DNA from: Sphingobium wenxiniae
Lineage (GTDB): Bacteria > Pseudomonadota > Alphaproteobacteria > Sphingomonadales > Sphingomonadaceae
NCBI RefSeq assembly: GCF_007830065.1
Contig: NZ_VLKK01000002.1
Coordinates: 248,001 to 312,000 of the forward strand
Length of the DNA stretch: 64,000 nt
Reading direction: 5' to 3'
Both the position numbers and the translations under genes were made by a program. Under the pieces are notes generated by a model, which was not told the origin of the DNA, made no database searches, and saw only the letters and a program-made list of their open reading frames with translations. The stretch's first letter is position 1, and every line of letters begins with the position of its first letter. Of the stretch, positions 54,240 to 63,479 are shown in pieces.

Positions 54240-55898
54240 TCAGCGCCCCTGACTGCGCCAGCGGGTGATGGTGCGGTCGAGTATGTCGGCCTCGCCTCCG
54301 GTTTCGCGCCACAACTCGGTGAAGCTGGGGTCGCCCGACGCGGGACGCCGTTCTTCCTCCAGCGTGTCGAGCGCGACGCGGATCGGCACGGCGACGCCTT
54401 CGCCGCAGATGATCGCCTCCCGATTACGCAGCGCGGGGATCGAATCGAGGAAGCCGCGCGCGCCTTCGGGCATGGCGGCCTTCACGAAAGCCTGGTCGCG
54501 GTCGTTGTTGAGGCGCATGGAAATGATGGTGCCGCACTGCGACAGTACGCCTTCGGCAAGGTCGGACGGACGCTGGGTGATGAGGCCCAGCGATACGCCA
54601 TATTTGCGGCCTTCCTTGGCGATCCGTTCCAGGATGCGGCGCACGGCCTGGCCCGATCCGGCCGTGGTGCTGGGGATATAGCGGTGGGCTTCTTCGCAGA
54701 CGAGGAGGATGGGCCGCTGCGGCTCGTCCCGCGCCCAGAGCGCATAGTCGAACACCAGCCGGGAGAGCACCGACACCACGACGGACGTGATGTCGGACGG
54801 CATGGCGGATACGTCGATGATGGAGATCGGCTTTCCGCCGGAGGGCAGGCGGAATATCTTCGCGAGGAAGTCCTGCATGGTGTCCGCCACCAACATGCCG
54901 GAGAACATGAAGGAATAACGCGGGTCCGACCGTATTTCGTCGATCTTGGTCTTGAGCCGCATATAGGGCAGGGCGCCCGTGCCCTTTTCCAGCTTGCCCA
55001 TCTCGTTCTGCAGGATGTTGGTAAGGTCCGACAGCAGATAGGGGATGGGCGAATCGACCGTCAGGCGGCCGATGCTTTCGGCAAGACGGTTTTTCGAGCG
55101 CGCCGCGAGCAGGCATTTGGCGAGGATGTCGCTGTCGACGGTGCGCTCCGCCCCCTGCGACGTCACGAACACCTCGCAATGCTCCTCGAAATTCATGAGC
55201 CAATAGGGCAGCGCCAGATTGCCGACGTCGAACACGGCGCCATTGGCGGCAAAGGCCGCGCCATATTCGCCATGGGGGTCGATCATGACGATATGCCCCT
55301 GCGGCGACAAGTCGCAGATGCGATGCAGGATCAGCGCGGCGCTGGTCGACTTGCCGGTGCCGGTGGAACCGAGCAGCGCGAAATGCTTGCCCAGCATGGC
55401 ATCGACATAGAGCGCCGCGCGCGTGTCGGTGGTGGGATAGACCGTGCCGATCTGCACATGCGGTTGATCGGCGGCGGCATAGATCTGCCGCATGTCTTCG
55501 CTGGAAACCGGGTGGATTTCCGCGCCGGGCCGGGGATAGCGGGTGACGCCGCGGCGGAAATTCCGAATACAGCGGGTGATCGGTTCTTCTTCGCCTTCGC
55601 CCAGGAAATCGATGTCCGCGACGATGGTGCCGTTACCGTCGCGATCCAGCGCCATGGCGCGGATGCTGGCAATCAGCCAGCTCTGGCCGACGCGCATCTT
55701 CACCTGGCTGCCGACCTGCCCGGCCATGGCGATGCACGGGTCGTCATGTTCGGAAAGCTGTTCCAGGCGGACAGCGTCGAGGATGATCCTGGAACTCGAT
55801 CCGGCTGCTTCGAACACCATGCCGACCGGGCCGACGAGGGACGGGGGAACGGGCGCGGCGGCGGGTTTGAAATGGGCAGCGTCCGGCATATAGCTCAT
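54240..55898 (-). CDS. HerA/FtsK-type ATPase (DUF87)
   Basis: The 552-residue protein has an N-terminal HAS-barrel (MVFEAAGSSSRIILDAVRLE onward) and a HerA-type hexameric ATPase core with Walker A GSTGTGKS (177-184), Walker B ILLVCEEAHRYIP and the downstream GLITQRPSDLAEGVLSQCG sensor region. HerA proteins pump DNA and often work with NurA nucleases or, in defence, with Sir2 or DUF4297 effectors. None of these is adjacent here, so its partner is unknown. ATG 55889 is a possible start. The 238-base gap upstream shows no gene. Confidence 0.9.
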   Translation of the reverse strand: MSYMPDAAHFKPAAAPVPPSLVGPVGMVFEAAGSSSRIILDAVRLEQLSEHDDPCIAMAGQVGSQVKMRVGQSWLIASIRAMALDRDGNGTIVADIDFLGEGEEEPITRCIRNFRRGVTRYPRPGAEIHPVSSEDMRQIYAAADQPHVQIGTVYPTTDTRAALYVDAMLGKHFALLGSTGTGKSTSAALILHRICDLSPQGHIVMIDPHGEYGAAFAANGAVFDVGNLALPYWLMNFEEHCEVFVTSQGAERTVDSDILAKCLLAARSKNRLAESIGRLTVDSPIPYLLSDLTNILQNEMGKLEKGTGALPYMRLKTKIDEIRSDPRYSFMFSGMLVADTMQDFLAKIFRLPSGGKPISIIDVSAMPSDITSVVVSVLSRLVFDYALWARDEPQRPILLVCEEAHRYIPSTTAGSGQAVRRILERIAKEGRKYGVSLGLITQRPSDLAEGVLSQCGTIISMRLNNDRDQAFVKAAMPEGARGFLDSIPALRNREAIICGEGVAVPIRVALDTLEEERRPASGDPSFTELWRETGGEADILDRTITRWRSQGR

Positions 55899-56136
55899 CT
55901 GTATTTCCTACCCCCCGAAAAGGCCGGTTCATCTTCCGGCAAACAGAAGGAGGCTAGCGCCGATTGGTAAAGATAGGCTTATGCAGCGCGAGGCGCGCGG
56001 ACATGACGGCAGCATGGCGCAAACGGGTTAAGCGCGGGTTGCGGAAAGTCCGTTTCGGATCGGATTGCGAGCGGACAGGCGGGAGGAACCGGAGTTGCGT
56101 CAGGGCATTGAACATGCGTAACGATCAGGAGCGTGC

Positions 56137-57219
56137 GTGCAGACAAGATTGACGATGAACGCTGCGCGCCAGTCGGACGCCATTTCCATCGCCCGGGTGC
56201 TGTGCATATTGGGCGTGGTCTATGTCCATGCGTGGACGGGATTGAGCGGCGCCGACCTGGAGCAGCTCCGCGGCACGTCGCAGGAAAGCCTCCGCTGGGT
56301 GTTGATGGAGATTTTCGGCCATAGCGCGGTGCCCTTGCTGGGGCTGATTTCCGGCTGGCTGGTGAGCGGTTCGTCCCGCACGCGGGATTGGGGCAGCCAT
56401 GTCGGTCGCAAGATGCAGACCATCCTGCTGCCCATGCTGACGTGGAATGCGCTGGGCATCCTGCTGGTGTCCGGCGCGGCCTTCCTGTTCCATATGCTCG
56501 CGCCCGTGCCGCATTCGGCGGAATGGATCGTGCAGGAACTTTTCATCGTCAGCCGCAATCCCGACATCAATGTGCAGATGCCGTTCCTGCGCGACTTGTT
56601 CCTGTGCATGCTCGCCGCGCCCTTGCTGGTGCGGTTGCCGCGCTGGCTGCTGATGACGGTGGCGGGAATTGCGCTCGCCTGCCAGATCACGGGACTGGGA
56701 CCGCCGGTGCTGATGCGGCCGTCGATCCTGTTCTTTTTCGTGATCGGCATGTTGGCGCGGCGTGGAACGCTGGCGGACCGGACGGCGGCGCTGCCCTTTG
56801 CGGCGGCGGCCGTGCCCTTCATCCTGCTGATGTCGTTTCAGCTTATCCTCATCCTGCGGCCCGGTCCCGATCCGTCCGGCGTGCCGGGCGCGGCGCTGGA
56901 CATGGCGGTCCGGATCGCGGCCGCCCTGTTCTTCTGGCGGCTGTCCTGGGCGCTGGCGGCCAGTCCGGCGCGCGGGCTGCTGCTGAAGATCGAACCCTAT
57001 GCTTTCCTGCTGTTCTGCGTCCACCTGATCCTGATCTGGCTGGGCGGGCCGCTGCTGGGGATGCTGTTCGGGAAGATGGGATCGCCCTTCTACCCCTTCT
57101 ACCTGATCGCGCAGCCCTTCCTCATACTTGCCGCGGTGGTGCTGCTGGGCACGCTGCTCAGCCGCGTGGCGCCCGGCGCGGCTGCGTTCCTGAGCGGGGG
57201 CCGGCTGCGCGAGACCTAA
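56137..57219 (+). CDS. Acyltransferase family 3 membrane protein
   Basis: This 360-residue protein has about ten membrane helices and belongs to the acyltransferase 3 family, which adds acetyl or succinyl groups to surface sugars. The family start SIARVLCILGVVYVHAW includes the catalytic-type His after YV. The middle contains PLLGLISGWLVSGSSRTRDW, and the end FLLFCVHLILIWLGG is typical. GTG 56137 follows AGGAG; ATG 56155 is an alternative. It converges on the LLM gene with 3 bases between stops. The acceptor is unknown. Confidence 0.88.
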   Translation: MQTRLTMNAARQSDAISIARVLCILGVVYVHAWTGLSGADLEQLRGTSQESLRWVLMEIFGHSAVPLLGLISGWLVSGSSRTRDWGSHVGRKMQTILLPMLTWNALGILLVSGAAFLFHMLAPVPHSAEWIVQELFIVSRNPDINVQMPFLRDLFLCMLAAPLLVRLPRWLLMTVAGIALACQITGLGPPVLMRPSILFFFVIGMLARRGTLADRTAALPFAAAAVPFILLMSFQLILILRPGPDPSGVPGAALDMAVRIAAALFFWRLSWALAASPARGLLLKIEPYAFLLFCVHLILIWLGGPLLGMLFGKMGSPFYPFYLIAQPFLILAAVVLLGTLLSRVAPGAAAFLSGGRLRET

Positions 57220-57222
57220 GGG

Positions 57223-58227
57223 TCAGGCCGCTTTCCGCGCGTCGATCGCCCGGGCGGCGGCCATGGCGATGGCGAAGCTGCGCCGCCGCGCCGCCGCATC
57301 GAAGATCTGGCCGCTCACGATGATTTCATCGGCGCCCGTCCGGTCGATGAAGGCGGTAAGATCGCGTTCCACATCGGCCTGCGTGCCGATGCTGGAAACG
57401 CTCAGCACATCGTCCAGCATCATGCGGGCCTGGACGGGCAGCGTTTCATAATAGCCGCGCGCGGGCGGCTGGAGCTTGCCGGGTTGGCCGGTGCGCAGGC
57501 GGACGAAAGCTTGCTGCATCGATGTGGCGAGCAACTGCGCTTCGTCCATCGTGTCGGCCGCGAAGACGTTGAAGCCCGCCATGACATAAGGGCTGTCAAG
57601 CTGCGCCGAGGGACGGAAATCGCGGCGGTAGATGGCGATGGCTTCGTCCAGCGCGGCGGGCGCGAAATGCGAGGCGAATGCATAGGGCAGGCCCAGCGCG
57701 GCGGCAAGCTGCGCCCCGAACAGGCTGGAACCCAATATCCAGAGCGGCACGTCCGCGCCCGCGCCGGGCGTCGCCTGTATGCCCAGGCGCGGGTCGTCCG
57801 CGAAATAGGCCTGAAGCTCCATCACGTCGCGGGGGAACTGGTCCGGCCCGCCCGTCAATGTCCGCCGCATCGCCTGCGCGACGCGCTGGTCCGATCCGGG
57901 CGCGCGGCCAAGACCCAGGTCGACACGCCCCGGAAAGAGCGCGGCCAGCGTCCCGAACTGTTCCGCGATCAGAAGCGGCGCATGGTTGGGCAGCATGATC
58001 CCGCCCGCGCCGATGCGGATGGTCGACGTCGCATGTCCGACATGGGCCAGCACAACGGCGGTCGCGGCCGAAGCGATGCCCGCCATGCCGTGATGTTCGG
58101 CCACCCAATAGCGGCGATAGCCCAGCTCTTCGGCATGGGCGGCCAGCATGGCGGCATGGGAAAGGGCGGTCGCGACGTCGCTGCCTTCAGCGACGGGGAC
58201 GAGATCGAGCAGGGAAAGACGGGTCAT
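57223..58227 (-). CDS. LLM-class flavin-dependent oxidoreductase
   Basis: The 334-residue protein is a bacterial-luciferase-like monooxygenase. It opens with [20 protein letters not shown], then [20 protein letters not shown] (FMN-binding region) and [20 protein letters not shown], then [15 protein letters not shown], all of the LuxA/YhbW-type group that oxidises small substrates with reduced flavin. The start is uncertain: ATG 58227 or ATG 58236, with no clear ribosome site. The substrate is unknown. It is followed upstream by an HPt-domain gene on the same strand. Confidence 0.93.
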   Translation of the reverse strand: MTRLSLLDLVPVAEGSDVATALSHAAMLAAHAEELGYRRYWVAEHHGMAGIASAATAVVLAHVGHATSTIRIGAGGIMLPNHAPLLIAEQFGTLAALFPGRVDLGLGRAPGSDQRVAQAMRRTLTGGPDQFPRDVMELQAYFADDPRLGIQATPGAGADVPLWILGSSLFGAQLAAALGLPYAFASHFAPAALDEAIAIYRRDFRPSAQLDSPYVMAGFNVFAADTMDEAQLLATSMQQAFVRLRTGQPGKLQPPARGYYETLPVQARMMLDDVLSVSSIGTQADVERDLTAFIDRTGADEIIVSGQIFDAAARRRSFAIAMAAARAIDARKAA

Positions 58228-58282
58228 GGTCTGCATATGGGGACAGGACCAGTTTTGTTTCAATACGAAAATTTCGACGGGT

Positions 58283-58723
58283 TCAGCCCGCCCTGCCAAA
58301 TCCGCTTGCCGTTCCGGTCGGTCGGCGGCCGAACGGAACCGGTTTCCGCATGGCCGGGGGATTGGCTTCCCCATCCAGCAGCATCAGGGTTTCGCTGAAA
58401 CAGCGGCGCAGGGCGACCACGATCTCGATCAGTTCTTCCGGACTTTCGTGACATTCGACGCAGCGGCGGGCGACCATTTCAATCCGTTCCGCCATGGCGC
58501 TCAGCCGATGGGCGCCGAATTGGGCGGATTCCCCTTTCAGCTTGTGGGCCGGACCGACCAGAGCGGCGGCGCTGCGGTTCCGGAAAGCCTGTTCGATCAG
58601 GCTGACCGCCTTTTCGCCATCCTCGCGGAAATAACCCAGAATCCGCATGAACGCCGCTCCGAGTTCGGATTGCGCCCGCGCAAATTCCCGCCGGTTCACC
58701 AATTCGGCATCGTCGTAGGACAC
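58283..58723 (-). CDS. Histidine phosphotransfer (HPt) domain protein
   Basis: The 146-residue protein has an HPt four-helix bundle with the phospho-histidine H60 in [20 protein letters not shown]. Around it are [20 protein letters not shown] (helix 1) and the helix-3/4 region [12 protein letters not shown], and the C-terminal 25 residues are Pro/Gly/Arg-rich and likely disordered. HPt proteins shuttle phosphate between response regulators. No histidine kinase or regulator is adjacent; the orphan receiver protein at 23379-24002 is the only receiver seen in the window. Confidence 0.87.
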   Translation of the reverse strand: MSYDDAELVNRREFARAQSELGAAFMRILGYFREDGEKAVSLIEQAFRNRSAAALVGPAHKLKGESAQFGAHRLSAMAERIEMVARRCVECHESPEELIEIVVALRRCFSETLMLLDGEANPPAMRKPVPFGRRPTGTASGFGRAG

Positions 58724-58800
58724 CTCTCACCACTCCTTGCTTAAGCGGAACGACCCTAGGGAAACCATGTAAATAGCTGGTTAAGGCGCGCGATGCCTGC

Positions 58801-59034
58801 CTATGCGGGGCGGGCGAGCGAAAAGCGTCCGCCGTCCAGCGCCTGGAAAGCCCAGCCCTGCTGTCGGGCAAGCGCTTCCAGTTCGCCGGGCGCGATAGGA
58901 TCGTCCGCCTCGATCACGATCGCGTCGGCGCTGCGCATGGCGCGGGCGGCGCGCAGCGCGGGCCATGGGCACTTCATGCCGCGCGCGTTCACATGGATGG
59001 GGGCAGGGGAAAGCGCGGCGCTATCGGTTGGCAT
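58801..59034 (-). CDS. TusA-family sulfurtransferase
   Basis: This 77-residue protein has the TusA/SirA fold: VNARGMKCPWPALRAARAMR, with Cys22 in the CPxP motif, followed by the AIVIEADDPIAPGELEALAR strand-helix unit. TusA relays sulfur for tRNA thiolation, and paralogues serve other sulfur carriers. Its start lies 14 bases inside the der stop region, so it is coupled with der. There is no tus or dsr gene nearby. Confidence 0.9.
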   Translation of the reverse strand: MPTDSAALSPAPIHVNARGMKCPWPALRAARAMRSADAIVIEADDPIAPGELEALARQQGWAFQALDGGRFSLARPA

Positions 59035-60388
59035 AGGGGTTCTTGGCGCTCCGCAGCGTCAGGCGCACCGGCACCGCGCCGAAACCCAGTTCCTTGCGGA
59101 TGCCGTTCACCAGATAGCGGCGGTAGCTTTCCGGCAGCTCGTCCAGCCGCGTGCCGAACAGCACGAAGGTCGGCGGCCGGGTCTTGTTCTGGGTGATGTA
59201 GCGCAGCTTGATCCGCTTGCCGCCGGGCGCTGGGGGAGGATTGGCCTCCAGCGCGCGCTCGAACCAGCGGTTGAGGATGCCGGTCGACACGCGCTGCGAC
59301 CATGACGTGCGCGTGTCGAAAGCGACGCGGATGAGGTCGTCCAGTCCTTTGCCCGTCGTGGCGGATACGGTCATGATCGGCACGCCGCGCACCTGCGCCA
59401 GGCCGTCCGACAGCGCCTGCTTGATGCCCTGATAGAGTGCCGAGCCGTTTTCCACCGTGTCCCATTTGTTGAGGGCGATGACGAGCGCGCGCCCTTCCTC
59501 CAGCACCTTGTCGGCGATGCGCAGGTCCTGCGCCTCCAGCCCGCGCGTGGCGTCGAGCAGCAGCACCACGACCTCCGCGAAGTTGACGGCGTTAAGGCCG
59601 TCCGACACGGCCAGCTTCTCCAGCTTGTCCTGTACCTTGGCGCGCTTGCGCATCCCGGCGGTGTCGATCAGGCGGACGGGGCGATCCAGGCCGTCCGGGT
59701 CGGTCCACATCCAGTCGACCGCGATACTGTCACGGGTGATCCCTGCTTCCGGGCCGGTCAGCAGGCGGTTTTCGCCCAGCAGCCGGTTGATGAGCGTGGA
59801 CTTGCCCGCATTGGGACGGCCGACGATGGCGAGCTTCAGCGGCGCGCTTTCATCGTCCTCATAAAACTCCCTCTCATGCTCGTCGCCATCCTCGCGTTCG
59901 AGATGGGGGAGGAGCGCCTGGAACAGGTCGGCCATGCCCTGCCCATGTTCGGCGGAAAAGGGAATGGGTTCGCCCAGGCCCAGGCTGAAGGATTCCATGA
60001 CGCCCGGATCGGCCGCCTTGCCTTCCGCCTTGTTGGCGACCAGCACGACCGGGGCGGGGCTTTCGCGCAGCCAGCGGGCGATTTCCTCGTCCAGCGGGGT
60101 GATGCCTGCGCGCGCGTCGATCAGGAACAGCGCGATATCGCAATTCGCGACCGCCGCCTGCGTCTGCATCCGCATCCGGCCGGGCAGGGTCTGGGGGTCT
60201 TCATCCTCATAGCCGGCGGTGTCGATGATCGTGAAGTCGAGGCCGAGGAGATGCGCCTCCCCCTCCCGCCGGTCGCGCGTGACGCCGGGCTGGTCGTCGA
60301 CCAGCGCCAGCTTCTTGCCGACAAGCCGGTTGAAGAGGGTGGACTTGCCCACATTGGGCCGCCCGACAATGGCAACTGTGGGCAGCAT
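59021..60388 (-). CDS. der: Ribosome biogenesis GTPase Der (EngA)
   Basis: Der is an essential GTPase that helps assemble the 50S subunit. The 455-residue protein has two tandem G domains, with P-loops GRPNVGKSTLFNRL and GRPNAGKSTLINRL, DxxG motifs (DTAGYED and DTAGMR) and NKxD boxes (ANKAEG and ALNKWD). A KH-like C-terminal domain follows (GKRIKLRYITQNKTRPPTFV). The first NKxD is NKAE, a usual variant. It is on the same strand as bamB, which ends 34 bases upstream. Confidence 0.97.
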   Translation of the reverse strand: MLPTVAIVGRPNVGKSTLFNRLVGKKLALVDDQPGVTRDRREGEAHLLGLDFTIIDTAGYEDEDPQTLPGRMRMQTQAAVANCDIALFLIDARAGITPLDEEIARWLRESPAPVVLVANKAEGKAADPGVMESFSLGLGEPIPFSAEHGQGMADLFQALLPHLEREDGDEHEREFYEDDESAPLKLAIVGRPNAGKSTLINRLLGENRLLTGPEAGITRDSIAVDWMWTDPDGLDRPVRLIDTAGMRKRAKVQDKLEKLAVSDGLNAVNFAEVVVLLLDATRGLEAQDLRIADKVLEEGRALVIALNKWDTVENGSALYQGIKQALSDGLAQVRGVPIMTVSATTGKGLDDLIRVAFDTRTSWSQRVSTGILNRWFERALEANPPPAPGGKRIKLRYITQNKTRPPTFVLFGTRLDELPESYRRYLVNGIRKELGFGAVPVRLTLRSAKNPYANR

Positions 60389-60421
60389 GATGTTGGCCCG
60401 TTTCCTTCCTTGCGTGGCGCC

Positions 60422-61771
60422 TTACCGCAGCGCCGTCAGCTTGCCGTCATCGGCAAGGATGTAGAGCGTGTTGTTCGCCACTATGGGCGACAGCGACATG
60501 CGTTTGCCCATTTCGATATCGGCCTGCACATTGCCGGTCGACGGATCGGCATAGACCAGATCGCCATGTGTCGACACCAGAACCAGCCGATTGCCCGCCA
60601 GCACCGGGCCGGTCCAGCGAATCGCCTTGTCCTTCTTCTTTTCCTTCTGCCAGCGGCGAAGCTGGCTGATCCAGCGGATCTTGCCGGTGGCGCGCGCGAC
60701 GCAGAGCAGCTTGGCGTCGCTGGTGACGACGAACACCCATTCGCCTACGACCCAGGGCGTCGAAATGCCGCCGATATTGATTTCCCACAGGCGCTGGCCG
60801 GTGACGAGTTCGTAAGAGGCCATGCGCCCCGCCTGTCCGATGGCGAACACGCGGCCGCGGTCGATCACGGGATCGGCGTCGATGTCGGTCAGCGAGGCGA
60901 CGGCCGTGGAAATGCTGGTGCGCGACAAGGCGTCGCCCCAGAGCGAGCGGCCATTCTCATAGCGATAGGCGGTAAGTTCGCCCGAGCTGTAGCCCGCGAT
61001 CACCGTGCCCTGCGCGGCGGCGGGGGCCGCGACGCCGAACACGCCGGTCACCTGCAAGGTGCCGCTGTCGGTCCACTGCACTTCGCCGTCCGACTGGTTG
61101 AGCGCGAAGATCTGATTGTCCTGCCCCATCACATAGGCATGGCCGTTGGCGAGGGTCGGCGCGCCGCGCAGCGGGCCGCCGGGGCGCTTTTTCCAGAGGA
61201 CGGCGCCATTGCCGGCATTGAGCGCGGCCACGTCGCCGATGCCGGTGCTGGCGAAGACGCGATCGCCCACGACGCTGACGCCGCCGCCGAACAGCGCGCG
61301 GCCATTGCCTTCGGAGGGCAGGGGGGTCTGCCACAGCTTCGCGCCGCTATTGGCGTCATAGGCGATGACATGCGCGCCCGCATCGATGACGTAGAGCTTG
61401 CCCCCGGCAATCACCGGCGCGGCGGCAAGGCGGGCCTTGGGTGTGCTGCCCTCAATGGACGCGGACCAGATCTGCCGGGGCGACGCGCCCAGCGCCAGAT
61501 GCCCCATGGTCTTGGAGGGCGCTCCGCCCGGCTGCGACCATTGGTCATTGGCATAGGGTTCGGGCAGCGTGATGGGCACGTCCGCCAGCGTGGGATCGAC
61601 CTCGACGCCCTGTTCGGCGGACAGGATCGATGTCCGCTTGCCGACCACGGGCGTCTTTGGCCCGCCCTTCTTGCCGCCGACGATGCCGCATCCGGCCACC
61701 ATCGTCACCATCGCGGCAATAGTCAGGGCACGGCCCATGGCCGAAAATCTGGTCATTTTCTGCATCCCCAT
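60422..61771 (-). CDS. bamB: Outer membrane assembly lipoprotein BamB
   Basis: BamB is a PQQ-propeller lipoprotein of the BAM complex that folds outer membrane proteins. The protein (449 residues from ATG 61771) has a lipoprotein signal ending in VAGC and eight propeller repeats (AAPVIAGGKLYVIDAGAHVI, VVGDRVFASTGIGDVAALNA and similar, each with a W/G turn). Start candidates are ATGs at 61771, 61765 and 61756. bamB-der is the common gene order, and a YfgM-like gene lies just upstream, as in E. coli yfgM-bamB-der. Confidence 0.93.
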   Translation of the reverse strand: MGMQKMTRFSAMGRALTIAAMVTMVAGCGIVGGKKGGPKTPVVGKRTSILSAEQGVEVDPTLADVPITLPEPYANDQWSQPGGAPSKTMGHLALGASPRQIWSASIEGSTPKARLAAAPVIAGGKLYVIDAGAHVIAYDANSGAKLWQTPLPSEGNGRALFGGGVSVVGDRVFASTGIGDVAALNAGNGAVLWKKRPGGPLRGAPTLANGHAYVMGQDNQIFALNQSDGEVQWTDSGTLQVTGVFGVAAPAAAQGTVIAGYSSGELTAYRYENGRSLWGDALSRTSISTAVASLTDIDADPVIDRGRVFAIGQAGRMASYELVTGQRLWEINIGGISTPWVVGEWVFVVTSDAKLLCVARATGKIRWISQLRRWQKEKKKDKAIRWTGPVLAGNRLVLVSTHGDLVYADPSTGNVQADIEMGKRMSLSPIVANNTLYILADDGKLTALR

Positions 61772-61779
61772 GCGCTCGC

Positions 61780-62478
61780 TTATCCCTCGGTGCCTTCGGT
61801 CGGCGTTTCGACCGCGTCTACCCCCAATAGCCCGGCCATCTGTCGCGCGCGTGAACGGATGGACTGCGGCACATTCCTGTCCTTGGCCATGGCGGCGAAC
61901 AGCGGCCCGGCGAGATCGCGCTTGCCCATCTTCATATAGGCGATGGCGACCATTTCCCCGGCGCTGCCGAACCACGGCGCGCCTTCCACCGCCAGCGGCT
62001 TCAGCCTGTCGACGACCTGCTCGGGCTTCAAGGCTTCATATTCCAGCGCCGTCTGCCGGATCAGCGCCAGATCGCGATAGGGCTGGTCGAGCGAACCGTC
62101 TTGGGCCATCGCCTGATAGAGGGCGATGGCGGTCTTCGCATCGCCCTTGCGCGATGCCATGCCCGCCTTGATGAGCTGCGCGGAGGCGCGATAGCCCGGC
62201 TGGCCCGCTTGCGTCAGCGCATCCAGTTCCTTCGCATCGGGCGTGCCGCCGCCGATGGCGGTATCCAGCACCTTGTCCATCTGTTCGGACACGGCTTCCG
62301 ATCGGGTCTTGCTGTGATGCTGCCAATAGAGCCAGCCCCCGAAGGCCGCGAGGCCGACGACCACCGCCGCCACGAGCCAGCGCCCGAACCGCTGCCAGAA
62401 GGTCAGCAGTTGGTCCTGACGGACGGCATCGTCCACCTCGCGCATGAAGGCTTCGCTATTTTGCGGCGTCAGGGCCAC
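61780..62478 (-). CDS. YfgM-like TPR membrane protein
   Basis: This 232-residue protein has an N-terminal membrane helix (LVAAVVVGLAAFGGWLYW) followed by TPR-like helices (IKAGMASRKGDAKTAIALYQ onward). YfgM in E. coli assists the SecYEG translocon and periplasmic chaperones. GTG 62478 with GGAG 8 bases upstream is preferred; an ATG at 62505 is also possible. It lies 8 bases upstream of the bamB start, matching the yfgM-bamB-der order. Confidence 0.88.
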   Translation of the reverse strand: MALTPQNSEAFMREVDDAVRQDQLLTFWQRFGRWLVAAVVVGLAAFGGWLYWQHHSKTRSEAVSEQMDKVLDTAIGGGTPDAKELDALTQAGQPGYRASAQLIKAGMASRKGDAKTAIALYQAMAQDGSLDQPYRDLALIRQTALEYEALKPEQVVDRLKPLAVEGAPWFGSAGEMVAIAYMKMGKRDLAGPLFAAMAKDRNVPQSIRSRARQMAGLLGVDAVETPTEGTEG

Positions 62479-62552
62479 GGTCGTCTCCGGGAAATGAGAT
62501 GGCAAGGATGGCGAAAAGCGCGATCTTTAGCGGTCGCGCGGCTAGGCGCAAA

Positions 62553-63425
62553 TCACTTTTTGGGCCGATAGACCTGATCTTCGGTCGGAAAGGCGCGGGA
62601 ACGCACGTCGGCGGCATAATTCTTCACGGCGCCCTCGATGGTTTCGGCGAGATTCCCATAGCGCTTCACGAAACGCGGCACCCGGTCGAACATGCCCAGC
62701 ATGTCGTCGATCACCAGCACCTGCCCGTCGCATTGCGCCGAAGCGCCGATGCCGATGACGGGGATGTCGATGCTGTTGGTGATGGCGTCGGCCAGTTCCT
62801 CCATCACGCCTTCCAGCACGACGGCGAAGGCCCCTGCATCCGCGACGGCACGGGCGTCGGCCATGATCTTGGCGTGTTCCTGCTGGCTTTTGCCCCGCGC
62901 GCCATAGCCGCCCAGCGCGTTCACCGCCTGGGGCGTAAGGCCGATATGCGCCATGACGGGGATGCCCCGCTGGCTGAGGAAAGCGATGGTTTCCGCCATG
63001 GCCTGCCCCCCTTCCAGCTTGACGGCGGCGCAGCCGGTTTCGGCGAGGATGCGGCTGGCGGCGGCGAAAGCCTGTTGCGGGGAGGCTTCATAAGCGCCGA
63101 ACGGCATGTCGACGAGGACGACGCTGTGATAGCTGCCGCGCACCACCGCCGCGCCATGGGCGATCATCATGTCGAGCGTGACGGGCAAAGTGGAGGGCAG
63201 GCCGTAAATCACCTGCGCCAGCGAATCGCCCACCAGCAGCATGTCGCAATGGGGATCGAGGATCTGGGCCTGCCGCGCTGTATAGGCGGTCAGCATCACC
63301 AGCGGCTCGTCCGTCTTCCCCTCGAACTTGCGCCGCTGGATGGCGGGCACGGTCAGCCGCTTCATCGGCGCGGGGGTGGGATTGGCGCGGCTGGTCGACG
63401 TGTCGAGCGTGAAGGTCGTGGACAT
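62553..63425 (-). CDS. panB: 3-methyl-2-oxobutanoate hydroxymethyltransferase
   Basis: PanB makes ketopantoate for pantothenate and coenzyme A. The 290-residue protein is of normal size and shows [20 protein letters not shown], the metal-binding [27 protein letters not shown] and [20 protein letters not shown], with the C-terminal [23 protein letters not shown] 63425 is chosen because the frame upstream to 63461 is not conserved. No panC or panD is adjacent. Confidence 0.96.
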   Translation of the reverse strand: MSTTFTLDTSTSRANPTPAPMKRLTVPAIQRRKFEGKTDEPLVMLTAYTARQAQILDPHCDMLLVGDSLAQVIYGLPSTLPVTLDMMIAHGAAVVRGSYHSVVLVDMPFGAYEASPQQAFAAASRILAETGCAAVKLEGGQAMAETIAFLSQRGIPVMAHIGLTPQAVNALGGYGARGKSQQEHAKIMADARAVADAGAFAVVLEGVMEELADAITNSIDIPVIGIGASAQCDGQVLVIDDMLGMFDRVPRFVKRYGNLAETIEGAVKNYAADVRSRAFPTEDQVYRPKK

Positions 63426-63479
63426 GGGATGTGCTCTACCCCAGCCGCTTCCCCGGCGCAAATGCCGGCCGCGATGGTG

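Noticed and set aside
59876..61939. Long plus-strand open frame of 687 codons
   Set aside because: It runs antisense across der and bamB, has low-complexity Arg/Gly/Ala composition and no recognisable motif; it is a high-GC shadow.
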